Source of the DNA: an uncultured Paracoccaceae bacterium | GTDB taxonomy: Bacteria > Pseudomonadota > Alphaproteobacteria > Rhodobacterales > Rhodobacteraceae | Direction of reading: 5' to 3' | NCBI GenBank assembly: GCA_947503935.1 | Contig: CANNFR010000014.1 | Span: forward strand, 16,344-80,343 | Length of the DNA: 64,000 nucleotides | In this document: positions 35,605-44,842 of the stretch, piece after piece | Position numbering within the stretch: position 1 is the stretch's first letter | Layout of the letters: each line of letters opens with the position of its first letter | Program-made: the position numbers and the translations under genes | The notes under the pieces: model-generated | What the model saw: only the letters and a program-made list of their open reading frames with translations | What the model was told of the DNA's origin: nothing | Databases searched by the model: none

Positions 35605-36825
35605 ATGTACGATATCGTCGTTCTGGGGGCGTGGCTGGAATTTGCCGTGCGCTGGCTGCACGTGATCACCGGCATCGCCTGGATCGGCTCGTCCTTCTAT
35701 TTCATCGCGCTGGATCTGGGCCTCACGCGTGACCCGAAACCGGCCTCGGGCGCGGATGGCGAGGAATGGCAGGTCCATGGCGGCGGCTTCTACCATATCC
35801 AGAAATACCTCGTCGCCCCCGCCGCGATGCCCGAGCATCTGACCTGGTTCAAATGGGAAAGCTACGCGACCTGGCTGTCGGGCTTCGCCCTTCTGGTGCT
35901 GGTCTACTACCTTGGCGCCGAATTCTATCTGGTCGATGCCAACGTCATGGACCTCGCGACCTGGCAGGCCATCGCGATCTCGCTGGCCTCGCTCGCCTTC
36001 GGCTGGGTTGCGTATAACACGCTCTGCCGGGTGTTCGTCGAGGCCGACCAGACGCTTTTGATGGTGGCGCTTTTCGTCGTGCTGGTGGCGATGTCCTGGG
36101 GCTATACACAGGTCTTTTCGGGCCGCGCGGCACTCCTCCACCTCGGAGCCTTCACCGCCACGATCATGAGCGCCAATGTCTTCTTCATCATCATGCCGAA
36201 CCAGCGCATCGTGGTGGCCGACCTCAAGGCCGGCCGTGTGCCGGACGCGAAATACGGCAAGATCGCCAAGCAGCGGTCCACCCACAACAACTACCTGACC
36301 CTGCCGGTTCTGTTCCTGATGCTGTCGAACCATTACCCGCTGGCCTTCGCCAGCCCGTATAACTGGGTGATCGCCAGCCTGGTCTTCCTGATGGGCGTCA
36401 CGATCCGGCATTACTTCAATTCCCTCCACGCGCGTCAGGGTAACCCGACCTGGACCTGGGGCGTGACGGTGGTTTTGTTCATCCTGATCGCCTGGCTGTC
36501 GACCCTGGGTCAGCCGCGCCCGGGGGACGACGTCGCCCTGTCGGGTACCGCACTGCGCTATGCGCAGGCCGAGGGGTTCGAGGATGTCACCGACATCGTC
36601 CTTGGCCGCTGCTCGATGTGCCATGCGGCCGAGCCCAATTGGGCGGGCCTCCATTGGGCGCCGAAGAACGTCCACCTCGAAACGCCTGAGCAGATCGCCG
36701 CCCAAGCGCGTCAGATCTACCTGCAGGCCGGCGTCAGCCATGCAATGCCGCCCGCCAATCTGAGTTACATGGAAGAGGATGAGCGCGCGATGATCATCGC
36801 GTGGTTTCGCAATGCCGGAGATTAG
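35605..36825 (+). CDS. puuD: Membrane urate hydroxylase (urate oxidase) with cytochrome c domain
   Basis: A 406-aa protein with about eight membrane segments in the first 300 residues (WLHVITGIAWIGSSFYFIAL is the family-typical first helix) and a C-terminal cytochrome c domain with the haem motif CSMCH (about residues 335-339). It converts urate to 5-hydroxyisourate, passing electrons to the respiratory chain. The product feeds UraH and UraD encoded 30 kb away at 3605-5520. The LysR gene diverges from it, with 85 bases between. Confidence 0.92.
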   Translation: MYDIVVLGAWLEFAVRWLHVITGIAWIGSSFYFIALDLGLTRDPKPASGADGEEWQVHGGGFYHIQKYLVAPAAMPEHLTWFKWESYATWLSGFALLVLVYYLGAEFYLVDANVMDLATWQAIAISLASLAFGWVAYNTLCRVFVEADQTLLMVALFVVLVAMSWGYTQVFSGRAALLHLGAFTATIMSANVFFIIMPNQRIVVADLKAGRVPDAKYGKIAKQRSTHNNYLTLPVLFLMLSNHYPLAFASPYNWVIASLVFLMGVTIRHYFNSLHARQGNPTWTWGVTVVLFILIAWLSTLGQPRPGDDVALSGTALRYAQAEGFEDVTDIVLGRCSMCHAAEPNWAGLHWAPKNVHLETPEQIAAQARQIYLQAGVSHAMPPANLSYMEEDERAMIIAWFRNAGD

Positions 36826-36883
36826 CCTATAAAACGCAGTGGGGGACGGGCGGTGTATGATTAGGTCAAGGCAAGGTAATTTC

Positions 36884-38050
36884 ATGCCCAACGATCCGCT
36901 TCCCGCCCTTCTCTCCGATCTTGAGACGCCCTGTCTGGTGCTCGACCTTGCCCGGCTGCGGCAGAATGTCGACAGGCTCTATGCGCGGCTTAGCCACATG
37001 GGCGTGCATCTGCGCCCGCATCTGAAAACCGTCAAAAGCCTCGATGTCGCGCGGCTTATGGTTGAGGATCTGCACGGCCCCGCCACGGTGTCTACCTTGA
37101 AAGAGGCGGAATACTTCGCCGCAGGCGGCATTACCGATCTGCTCTATGCGGTCGGGATCGTGCCGCAAAAGCTTGACCGCGTGGGGCGTATTCGCGACCG
37201 GTACAGGGCCGATCTGGCGGTTGTTCTGGACAGTGTCGATCAGGCCTATGCCGTGGCCAATTGGGCCCGCGCCCATCATGAGCATCTGCCCGTCCTGATC
37301 GAAGTCGATGTCGATGGCCATCGCTCGGGCGTGCAGCCGGGCGAGGCGGACAAGCTGATCCAGATTGGGCGCATCCTGCATGACGGCGGCGCCGAGTTGC
37401 GCGGCGTGATGGCCCATGCCGGGGGGTCCTATAGCCTGTCCGATGAAGATGATCTGGCCCAAGCCGCCGAGGTCGAGCGTGCGGGGGCTGTGCGGGCCGC
37501 CGAGACATTGCGCGGGGCTGACCTTCCCTGCCCCGTGGTCGGCATCGGCTCAACCCCCACGGCGCATTTCGCGCGCGACCTGACCGGCGTTACCGAGGTG
37601 CGGGCCGGCGTCTTCGCTCTGTTCGATCTGTTTCAGGCCGGGGTGGGGGTTTGCGCTCTGGATGACATCGCTTTGTCGGTCCTGGCCACGGTGATCGGCT
37701 ACCAGGAGGACAAGGGCTGGATCATCACCGATAGCGGCTGGATGGCCATGTCACGCGATCGGGGCACGGCGCGCCAGGCGGTTGATCAGGGCTATGGCGT
37801 GGTCTGCGATCTGGTGGGGCGACCCTATCCCGATCTGATCCTCACCGACGCAAATCAGGAGCATGGCATCGCGGCCCTGCGAAAGGGCGCGGGTGGCACA
37901 CTTCCTAAGCTTGCCATTGGTGACAAGGTGCGGGTCTTGCCCAACCATGCCTGCGCGACCGGCGCGCAGCACAGCTGCTATCACGTCGTGGATGGCGAGG
38001 TTGATCCGATGCGCGTGCAGGCCGTCTGGCCGCGGATCAATGGCTGGTGA
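36884..38050 (+). CDS. DSD1-type PLP enzyme (D-threonine aldolase / D-serine dehydratase family)
   Basis: A 388-aa alanine-racemase-fold protein. The PLP lysine is in VHLRPHLKTVKSLDVARL (residue about 48), and PNHACATGAQHSCYH near the C-terminus holds the His/Cys metal ligands seen in metal-activated D-threonine aldolases and DSD1 dehydratases. Possible substrates are D-threonine, D-serine or D-3-hydroxyaspartate. The ATG at 36884 is used because family similarity starts there, though the frame extends 15 codons upstream. It follows puuD by 58 bases, so co-transcription is possible. Confidence 0.8.
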   Translation: MPNDPLPALLSDLETPCLVLDLARLRQNVDRLYARLSHMGVHLRPHLKTVKSLDVARLMVEDLHGPATVSTLKEAEYFAAGGITDLLYAVGIVPQKLDRVGRIRDRYRADLAVVLDSVDQAYAVANWARAHHEHLPVLIEVDVDGHRSGVQPGEADKLIQIGRILHDGGAELRGVMAHAGGSYSLSDEDDLAQAAEVERAGAVRAAETLRGADLPCPVVGIGSTPTAHFARDLTGVTEVRAGVFALFDLFQAGVGVCALDDIALSVLATVIGYQEDKGWIITDSGWMAMSRDRGTARQAVDQGYGVVCDLVGRPYPDLILTDANQEHGIAALRKGAGGTLPKLAIGDKVRVLPNHACATGAQHSCYHVVDGEVDPMRVQAVWPRINGW

Positions 38051-38074
38051 GGGTGCGGGTGACCCGCGCCCGCC

Positions 38075-38683
38075 TCATGCAAGGCCGTAAAGCGCCGCGA
38101 AGGGGTCATCGTCGCGGTCGCGATGCCAGGTATATTCGCACCACCGGGCGACCTTCTCGGCGGTTTCGGTGCCGTGCATCAACGCGATGGCCCCCAGTGT
38201 CATATCCATGCCCGCCGAGACGCCTGACGAGGTCAGGAACGGCCCGTCCTCAACCCACCTCGCCTGTTTGACCCAGGTCACATTCGGGCATTGCTCGGCC
38301 ACCTCGGTAAAGGCCGCCTTGTTGGTGGTGGCCCGGCGTCCATCCAACACGCCGGCCTTCGCCAGTAGCAGGCTGCCGGTGCAGACGCTTAACGTGTATT
38401 CGGCTGCGCCCGAGGTGTCTTTGATCCAGTCCAGCAGCCGCGCATTATCAACCTCGCGACGTGTGCCGGACCCGCCCGGCACGAAAAGGATGTCGTAGGC
38501 CACGCCCTCGTCAATCTTTCTGTCCGCATGGGCGGACGGGCCCCGATTGCTGGGGACGGCGCCCGTGCTTTCCGCGACCAGATCGATCTGGAAGAGTTTG
38601 TCGAGCATCCCAAACATGTCCAGAGGACCGAAGAGGTCGAGCAACTCGAAACCGGGGAAAATCAACGCTCCGATCTTGCGCAT
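38075..38683 (-). CDS. DJ-1/PfpI-family protein
   Basis: A 202-aa class I glutamine-amidotransferase-like protein (KIGALIFPGFELLDLFGPLD, AYDILFVPGGSGTRREV) with the nucleophile-elbow cysteine in YTLSVCTGSLLLA. Related proteins include isonitrile hydratases and AraC-type regulator domains. No DNA-binding domain is present here. The ATG at 38683 has AAGGA upstream and starts 10 bases after the beta-galactosidase fusion gene, so it may be the last gene of the galactoside operon. Its function is not predictable. Confidence 0.8.
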   Translation of the reverse strand: MRKIGALIFPGFELLDLFGPLDMFGMLDKLFQIDLVAESTGAVPSNRGPSAHADRKIDEGVAYDILFVPGGSGTRREVDNARLLDWIKDTSGAAEYTLSVCTGSLLLAKAGVLDGRRATTNKAAFTEVAEQCPNVTWVKQARWVEDGPFLTSSGVSAGMDMTLGAIALMHGTETAEKVARWCEYTWHRDRDDDPFAALYGLA

Positions 38684-38693
38684 CTTGTGATCC

Positions 38694-41576
38694 TTAATCC
38701 TTGGTTTTCGTGAAGGTCCACGACGTCGTCTGCCGATAGGTTTTGCCAGGCTGCAGCAGAATCGATGGAAAGTCCGGAAAACTGGGCGCGTCGGGCCAGC
38801 TTTGCGCCTCAAGCGCGATCCCGTTGGGGTTGCCGTCATACACCTGCAATCCGGTCTCACTGGTGCGCAGCTCCATTGTTACGGCATCGCCGCTGAGCCA
38901 AGCCACCGGCGACGGGCTGCCGCGCTTGTCCGCCAGACAGAGACAATGATCGTAATTCTGGCTTCCAACCAGACGACCGGTGCGGAAATCAAACCGTTTA
39001 CCCTCGACCGAGGCGATCTGACCGGTGGGCAATCGTTCGTCATCGGTGGGCAGATAGCGGTTGGCGGCCACTTGCAGCTTCTGCGGCCCGCCGAGGCACC
39101 AATAGCTGTGGTTGGCCAGGTTCATCAGGGTCGGCGCATCGGTGGTGGCGCTCAGGTCCAGCCGCAGACGGCTTGGCGCCTCGATGCTGTAGATCGCCGA
39201 AATCGTCCGATTGCCGGGAAACCCGCCGACACCATCCGCCAGATCAAGGGTCAGGATGACCGCGTCCTCGTCAACCCGTTCGACCTGCCAGAGTTGGGCA
39301 TGGGTGCCAGAGGTGCCGCTGTGCAGCGTGTTGTGGCCGTCATTCGCCTCAAGCTGATAGGCCTTGCCCTCAACCGTCACCGCGCCGCCGCGCAGCCGGT
39401 TCGCGACCGGCCCGACGATCGCCCCGGCATATCTCATCGTGCCGTCGTAATCGGCCAGAGTCTCGCCGCCGCAGGTCAGGTTATGGTCCACGCCGTCCAG
39501 GCGAATGTCTTGCAAGATCGCCCCGTAATTCAGCACGCTGACCGTAAGAAGGCCCGCGCGGATCGTGACGCGTTCGACATCCTCGTCTTTTTGCGTGGTG
39601 CCGAGGGGCACACGGGTCGCCTGGTTCGGTGCGCTGCGCTCGGCGGCGGGCAGGGGCCACCATTGCACACCGGCGGGCGGGATCGTCGTGTCCTGAAACG
39701 CGACCGGCGTCGGACCGTAGTTGAACGCAAAGCGATGCGTGGCGCTGTCGCGCAGGCGCAGACCCTCGGGCAGTTCGGTGGTGGCGATGCCCTCTTCGCG
39801 GCAGGCATCCGCCAGAATGCGGGTCAGCGCGGTATCGCATGGCCAGCCGCCGAGGTAGGACAGCCATCCGCTGCGCAAAAGCACCTTGTGGCCGTCGGTC
39901 GTCAGCTCGACCATTTCGGCATCGCCTTCCAGATGCTCCAGCCAATGGCGAACTTCGCCGCCACCTTTCAGCGCGTGGGCGGTGCCGGGCGGCAGGCTTT
40001 CCACCTTGCTGACGATGATATCGATGCCGTCCAGTGCGGGCGGCAGAGGCACGGGGATCGCCATTTCGGCCGTCTTGGAATGGGTGCGCGGCCCCAGAAT
40101 GGCCGACCCGCCGAAGCTCTCCAGCGCGGCTTTCAGAGGGTCCGGCAGGGTCGCGATGCCCGGCGCCAGAACCAACTTGTAGCCAGACAGATCGGTGCAA
40201 TCGGGTGGCAGGATGTCGACATTCAGGCCAAGTCGCCGCAGCGCGCGGTAGAAAGCGAAGACCAGCCGGAAATAGTCGAAATCCTGTCCCTGGGGCTGCA
40301 CTTCCCATGCCCAGGCCGAGGCATAGTCGAAGATCAGTGCCACATCCGCGCGGGCCGTGCCGACATCGGGCATCTCGGTCAACTCGCCCGCAACTTGGGC
40401 CGCCTCGTGAAATGCGGGCGCCGGGGCGCTGTCGGGGCGCAAGAGGCCCGCATGCATCTGCTCTTGCGCGAAGGGCGCCTGACGCCAGCGGAAATAGAGG
40501 ACCGCCTCGGCACCATGGGCAAACGCCTCCCACGCCCAAAGGCGGGCCATGCCCGGCAGGGGGGCCGCGTTCCACGGCGCCCAGTTCACGGGCCCCGGCT
40601 GCTGCTCCATCACCCACCAGCGGCCCTCGGCGGCCGAACTGCCGGAGCCCTTGGCGCCGACCGCGCGGTAGAGGTCATGGTGGAAGGCTTGAAAATCGGG
40701 GTCGCCCTGGCGCAGAAAGGTCTGCTTATGCGCCTCGGAGGCTTCAAGACGGTCGGACAGAAAGCCCAAGGGGTAACTGTCCCAACTGGCGATATCGAGG
40801 TCTTCGCCCACGGCAAAATGGTCGAACTCGGTCACCCGGCCCATGTAATTATGGGCAATTGGTCGGTCGGAATGCGCGCGGATGATGTGGACCTGCAGGC
40901 GGTTAAAGCTGATAACCCCGTCCGAGGCGAAGCGGCGAAAGGCCATCACATGGGCCGGGTTCGGCTCGGTCACCGTCAGGTTGGGCAGGCCGATCTCGTC
41001 GAAGCTGTCATACTCCATCGACCAGAACACGTTGCCCCAGGCCCGGTTCAACGCCTGCGGGCTTTGATAGCGCTGGGCCAGCCAGTTGCGAAACTCATGC
41101 CGGGCCGCATCGGAATAGCTGAGCGTCGTGTCGTGACAGCCATATTCATTGTCGGTCTGCCAGGCATGCACATGCGGGTGCTGGCCATAGCGCTCGGCCA
41201 GCAAGGTCACGATGCGGGCGCATTCCGTGCGATAGCCGCGATGGCTGAAACAGTAATGCCGGCGTGAGCCGAATTCCCGCGGGCGCCCCTCGGCGTCGAT
41301 GGCCAGCATGTCGGGGTGTTTGTTCAAAAGCCAGCGGGGCGGCGTCGCCGTGGGCGTGCCCAGAACCACCTTCAGCCCCGCCGCACCCAGCACGTCGATG
41401 GCGCGGTCCAGCCACTCAAGCTCGATCTTGCCCGGCTTCGGTTCGATCCGCGACCAGGCGAATTCGCCGATTCTGACCCAGGTCAGGCCGCATTCCACCA
41501 TGCGGCGCGCATCCTCGGCCCAGATATCCTCGGGCCAATGCTCAGGATAATAACAGGTGCCAAGCGTGCGCTTCAT
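38694..41576 (-). CDS. GH42 beta-galactosidase fused to aldose 1-epimerase
   Basis: A 960-aa protein. Residues 1 to about 670 are a full GH42 beta-galactosidase: MKRTLGTCYYPEHWPEDIW, the acid/base Glu in HAWQTDNEYGCHDT and the nucleophile Glu in WWVMEQQPGPVNWAP. Residues from about 680 are a full mutarotase: HNTLHSGTSGTHAQLW, NLANHSYWCLGG with the catalytic His, and the catalytic Glu in GIALEAQSWPDAP. No signal peptide is visible, so it is cytoplasmic. The fusion would release beta-D-galactose and convert it to the alpha anomer. AGGAAGA precedes the ATG at 41576. Confidence 0.9.
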   Translation of the reverse strand: MKRTLGTCYYPEHWPEDIWAEDARRMVECGLTWVRIGEFAWSRIEPKPGKIELEWLDRAIDVLGAAGLKVVLGTPTATPPRWLLNKHPDMLAIDAEGRPREFGSRRHYCFSHRGYRTECARIVTLLAERYGQHPHVHAWQTDNEYGCHDTTLSYSDAARHEFRNWLAQRYQSPQALNRAWGNVFWSMEYDSFDEIGLPNLTVTEPNPAHVMAFRRFASDGVISFNRLQVHIIRAHSDRPIAHNYMGRVTEFDHFAVGEDLDIASWDSYPLGFLSDRLEASEAHKQTFLRQGDPDFQAFHHDLYRAVGAKGSGSSAAEGRWWVMEQQPGPVNWAPWNAAPLPGMARLWAWEAFAHGAEAVLYFRWRQAPFAQEQMHAGLLRPDSAPAPAFHEAAQVAGELTEMPDVGTARADVALIFDYASAWAWEVQPQGQDFDYFRLVFAFYRALRRLGLNVDILPPDCTDLSGYKLVLAPGIATLPDPLKAALESFGGSAILGPRTHSKTAEMAIPVPLPPALDGIDIIVSKVESLPPGTAHALKGGGEVRHWLEHLEGDAEMVELTTDGHKVLLRSGWLSYLGGWPCDTALTRILADACREEGIATTELPEGLRLRDSATHRFAFNYGPTPVAFQDTTIPPAGVQWWPLPAAERSAPNQATRVPLGTTQKDEDVERVTIRAGLLTVSVLNYGAILQDIRLDGVDHNLTCGGETLADYDGTMRYAGAIVGPVANRLRGGAVTVEGKAYQLEANDGHNTLHSGTSGTHAQLWQVERVDEDAVILTLDLADGVGGFPGNRTISAIYSIEAPSRLRLDLSATTDAPTLMNLANHSYWCLGGPQKLQVAANRYLPTDDERLPTGQIASVEGKRFDFRTGRLVGSQNYDHCLCLADKRGSPSPVAWLSGDAVTMELRTSETGLQVYDGNPNGIALEAQSWPDAPSFPDFPSILLQPGKTYRQTTSWTFTKTKD

Positions 41577-41634
41577 CTTTGATCTTCCTGATTGAGGCCG
41601 CCCAGACCGACGAGTCGTGGCGAGATGATCAAAA

Positions 41635-42483
41635 TCACAAGATGACGCGATGTTCCAGTTGCCCTTTGGCATCAACTTTAGCGGCAAAGGTCATGCCCGA
41701 CATCGGATGGGCGGCGCGGTCGGCCAGGCTGACCCCTTGCAAGGCCGAGGTGCAAAAGAGCGTGGTCATGTCTTCGCCACCGAAGGCCGGGCACGAGGTA
41801 TGGGCCGCGGGGAACGCCACGCTTGCCCGTCGGTCGCCATCCGGCCCGTAGCATGACACGCGAAAGGCGCCCCATTCGGCCAGCCAGAGATTGCCGCGCG
41901 CATCCACGACCGCGCCATCGGGGTTCAGCCCTTCGCTGCGCAGATCAAGATGCACTTCGGGCGCCCCCCTGGGCCAGCCCTTGTCGTCAAGGTGGGTCCG
42001 CATCACCTTGCCCGTCACCGTGTCCGAGAAATAGGCGGTCGGGCCATCGGGCGCGAAGCAGATTGAGTTCGAGATTGTGATCGGCGCGAAAAGCTGGCGC
42101 AACTCGCCACGGTAATAGCGATAGATCGCGCCGAGGTCCGGCTCGGCATTCTTGCCCATCGTGCCGATCCAGAAGCCGCCTTGCGGATCGGCCCGCCCGT
42201 CATTCGAGCGGGTGCGAGTGTCTTCGGCCTCAAGCGGCAGCAGGTCTTCTGTCGCGCCACTGGTCAGATCGAAGCGGTGAAGGCCCACCTTGGACGCGAT
42301 CAGCAAGGTGTCACGGTCGACCCAACCCGCGGCCGAGACATGGTGTGGAAACGCCCACTCCTGTCCGGGCGTCATCAGCTTGCGGCCCATGATATCGAAC
42401 CAGAAAAGCTGGCCGCGCTCAGGGTGCCAAAGCGGCCCTTCGCCCAGCTGGCAGGCGCGATCGTCGAAAACCTCGGCCGTCAT
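41635..42483 (-). CDS. SMP-30/gluconolactonase-family sugar lactonase
   Basis: A 282-aa six-bladed beta-propeller lactonase ([19 protein letters not shown], metal-site Asn/Asp in [19 protein letters not shown] and [16 protein letters not shown]). In this cluster it should hydrolyse galactono-lactone made by the SDR dehydrogenase to galactonate. The ATG overlaps the stop of the aldolase gene by 4 bases. Arabinono- or gluconolactone remain possible substrates. Confidence 0.88.
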   Translation of the reverse strand: MTAEVFDDRACQLGEGPLWHPERGQLFWFDIMGRKLMTPGQEWAFPHHVSAAGWVDRDTLLIASKVGLHRFDLTSGATEDLLPLEAEDTRTRSNDGRADPQGGFWIGTMGKNAEPDLGAIYRYYRGELRQLFAPITISNSICFAPDGPTAYFSDTVTGKVMRTHLDDKGWPRGAPEVHLDLRSEGLNPDGAVVDARGNLWLAEWGAFRVSCYGPDGDRRASVAFPAAHTSCPAFGGEDMTTLFCTSALQGVSLADRAAHPMSGMTFAAKVDAKGQLEHRVIL

Positions 42484-43082
42484 TCGGTCGCGTCCCAGGC
42501 ATCGGCCAGGGCGCGGGCGCGGGTGGCGACCTCGGCCGCGCTCAGCCCCGGCGTGTAGAGCGCCGTCCCGATGCCAAAGCCCGAGGCCCCCGCCTGGCGC
42601 CAGCCGGCGAAATCCTTAGGCCCCGCGCCGCCGACCGCGAAGACCTCACAATCGGTGGGCAGGACGGCGCGCAAGGCCTTGATGCCCGCGGGGCCCATCA
42701 GATTGGCCGGGAAAATCTTCAGCCCGTCGGCGCCGTTGGCCAAAGCGGCAAAGCATTCGGTTGCGGTGAAGCAGCCCGGAAAGCTCTGCATTCCCAACCG
42801 CTTGGTCGCGCGAATGACCTCGGGGTCCATATTGGGCGAGACGATCAGCCGCCCGCCCACATTGCTGACATGGGCGACCTCGTCAGGGGTCAGCACCGTG
42901 CCCGCGCCGATCATTGCCTGATCGCCCACGGCCTGGGCCATCGCGCCGATGCTGTCATAGGGCTCGGGCGAGTTCAGCGGCACCTCGATCCGGGTGATCC
43001 CTGCCTCGACTAGGGCGCGGGCGATTGGCGCGGCCTCGGGCGGGGTGATGCCGCGCAGGATGGCGATGATGGGTCGGCTCAT
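42480..43082 (-). CDS. dgoA: 2-dehydro-3-deoxy-6-phosphogalactonate aldolase
   Basis: A 200-aa class I KDPG/KDPGal aldolase. The Schiff-base Lys is in [14 protein letters not shown] (residue 122), and [15 protein letters not shown] is typical of the galactonate-type branch. It splits KDPGal into pyruvate and glyceraldehyde 3-phosphate. It overlaps both neighbours by 4 bases, showing tight translational coupling with the kinase and lactonase. Confidence 0.92.
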   Translation of the reverse strand: MSRPIIAILRGITPPEAAPIARALVEAGITRIEVPLNSPEPYDSIGAMAQAVGDQAMIGAGTVLTPDEVAHVSNVGGRLIVSPNMDPEVIRATKRLGMQSFPGCFTATECFAALANGADGLKIFPANLMGPAGIKALRAVLPTDCEVFAVGGAGPKDFAGWRQAGASGFGIGTALYTPGLSAAEVATRARALADAWDATE

Positions 43083-43978
43083 TGGGCGGTTTCCTTCAAA
43101 AGGACGCGTGCGGCGGCCAGCCCGGCCTGGGTCATCGCCTCGGCATCGGTCATGACCGGTGCAGCGCCTTGGGCTGTCAGCGCCTGGGCGTAGAGATCAG
43201 CCAGCCCGGGCGCGCCGATCACGGCCACGTTCTGGCCCAGCCAATAGGGCCGCGCCGCCGCCAGTTCGGCGCCGATCAGCAGGCCCGACAGGCGTGCCCG
43301 CGCCTCGGCGCTGTTGCTTTGGCCCAAAAGCCCGCTGGCGCGGATACCGAAGAGGTGGCCCGCCAGACGCTCGGGCCGGGCCATCGCATCCGACAGCGCC
43401 TCGGCAAAGGCCGCATCGCTCCACGCCTCGCCCATGCTGTGGCGCAGGACCGAGTGTTGCGACAAGAGCGAGAAGACCTCGCCGGTCATGAAGCTGGCGA
43501 AGCTGACCACCTCGCCCGCGCTGATATGGGCCCATTTCGTATGGGTGCCGGGCAGGCAGAGAACGCCGTCGAAACCGGGGTTCAGCGCCAGAAAACCCGC
43601 GATCTGGGTTTCCTCGCCGCGCATGACGTCGGCCGGTTTGTCTTGCTTGAGGCCTGGGACGATATGCACGATCAGCCGCGTGTCGCGGGCGGGCGCGAGG
43701 GCCAGTGGGCCGCCCAGCGGCGGGGCCGGCACGGGGCGGTAGCCCGCATCGACCCAGCCCTGACGCGAGCCGACCATGCCGCAGGCCACGATATGGGTTG
43801 GGCTGTCGATCCAGCCTTCGATCAGTTTCAGGAGCGCGGGCTCAAACCCGTCGGCCGCAAGACGGCCCATGCCATCATCGGATTGCGCGGCTGACAGAAC
43901 CGCGCCGTCGGACCCGATCGCCCAGGCCCTCAGGTGCGTGGTGCCCCAGTCGACGGCGATCCAGGCGGGGGCAATCAT
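43079..43978 (-). CDS. dgoK: 2-dehydro-3-deoxygalactonokinase
   Basis: A 299-aa kinase of the DgoK family ([51 protein letters not shown]), phosphorylating 2-keto-3-deoxygalactonate for the aldolase. Stop and start overlap by 4 bases with both the aldolase gene and the SDR gene. The family assignment is specific enough to identify the pathway as De Ley-Doudoroff galactose degradation. Confidence 0.92.
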   Translation of the reverse strand: MIAPAWIAVDWGTTHLRAWAIGSDGAVLSAAQSDDGMGRLAADGFEPALLKLIEGWIDSPTHIVACGMVGSRQGWVDAGYRPVPAPPLGGPLALAPARDTRLIVHIVPGLKQDKPADVMRGEETQIAGFLALNPGFDGVLCLPGTHTKWAHISAGEVVSFASFMTGEVFSLLSQHSVLRHSMGEAWSDAAFAEALSDAMARPERLAGHLFGIRASGLLGQSNSAEARARLSGLLIGAELAAARPYWLGQNVAVIGAPGLADLYAQALTAQGAAPVMTDAEAMTQAGLAAARVLLKETAQ

Positions 43979-44745
43979 CCGGTGACCACCACGCCGCCAT
44001 CAATGACAAGTGCTTGACCCGTCATCATTTTCGATGCTTTCGAGGCGAGAAACAGTACACCGCCCACGATATCATCGGGCTCAAGCGCGTCGCTCAGGCA
44101 TTGCCGGTCGAGATGGGCCTGCAGCCCTTCGGGCGTGACCCAGAGGTCCTTTTGCTTTTGCGTCAGCACCCATCCCGGGGCAAGCGCGTTGACGCGGATT
44201 CGGTCGGGGCCGAACTCGCGCGCCAGGCTGCGGGTCAGCCCGTTGATGCCGGAATTGGCGGTGGTGTAGGCGGGGTAGCCCGCATTGCCCATCATGTAGC
44301 TGATCGACGAGAAGTTGACGATCGACCCGCCGCCTGCATTTTTCATCATCGGAACAACGGCTTGGGCGGCGAAGAAATAGGCCTTGAGGTTGATGGCCAT
44401 CGACCAGTCCCAAAACTCCTCATCGACCTCTAGTGTCTTGTGGCGCTTGTCGTTGGCGGCGTTGTTGACCAGCACTGTCACCGGGCCATGGGCCTCGGCG
44501 GCCTGGCCGATGGCGGCTTTCAGGGCCGCGATATCGGTGATGTCGCATTGGATGAAAAGCGGCCGGGTGCCGGTGGCTTCTTCCATCTCATCGCAGAAGG
44601 CGGTGCTGTCCGAGCGTTGGACGAAGGCGACCTTGGCGCCTTGCCGGAGGAACCCCTCGGTCAGCGCGGCGCCGATGCCGGACCCGCCCCCGGTGATGAA
44701 GACCGAGGCGCCCTTGAGGTCGTGGAAGGTGGCCGGAACGTTCAT
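43975..44745 (-). CDS. SDR-family sugar dehydrogenase (probable galactose dehydrogenase), atypical active site
   Basis: A 256-aa short-chain dehydrogenase. The NAD(P) loop is FITGGGSGIG (residues 17-26), with NNAA at 94-97 and a catalytic Ser in SIVNFSSIS. The expected YxxxK reads Y160-TTA-N164 (codon AAT), so the catalytic lysine is replaced by asparagine. The context (lactonase, dehydratase, kinase, aldolase) calls for a galactose 1-dehydrogenase. The substitution may be normal for a subfamily or may mean another role. GGAGGAG precedes the ATG at 44745. Confidence 0.8.
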   Translation of the reverse strand: MNVPATFHDLKGASVFITGGGSGIGAALTEGFLRQGAKVAFVQRSDSTAFCDEMEEATGTRPLFIQCDITDIAALKAAIGQAAEAHGPVTVLVNNAANDKRHKTLEVDEEFWDWSMAINLKAYFFAAQAVVPMMKNAGGGSIVNFSSISYMMGNAGYPAYTTANSGINGLTRSLAREFGPDRIRVNALAPGWVLTQKQKDLWVTPEGLQAHLDRQCLSDALEPDDIVGGVLFLASKASKMMTGQALVIDGGVVVTG

Positions 44746-44777
44746 GGGCAGGCTCCTCCCAAAGAGGCAAAACAGGG

Positions 44778-44816
44778 CTGCACAGAACGTGCACCAGATG
44801 TGCACCGGGCGTGCAC
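44778..44816. promoter_or_regulatory. Four TGCAC motifs at exact 11-bp spacing
   Basis: TGCAC starts at 44779, 44790, 44801 and 44812, each 11 bases from the next; the last three are full GTGCAC palindromes. They lie in the 97-base gap between the dehydratase gene and the SDR gene, 33 to 70 bases upstream of the SDR start. One motif per helical turn suggests a regulator binding cooperatively on one DNA face. Confidence 0.5.
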
Positions 44817-44842
44817 TGAATTGATCGCGCGGGTTTCGGGCA

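Noticed and set aside
38802..41267. An 821-codon plus-strand open frame opposite the GH42-mutarotase gene
   Set aside because: It is antisense to a complete two-domain enzyme with all catalytic residues. Composition (Gln, Arg, His-rich) is typical of a shadow frame.
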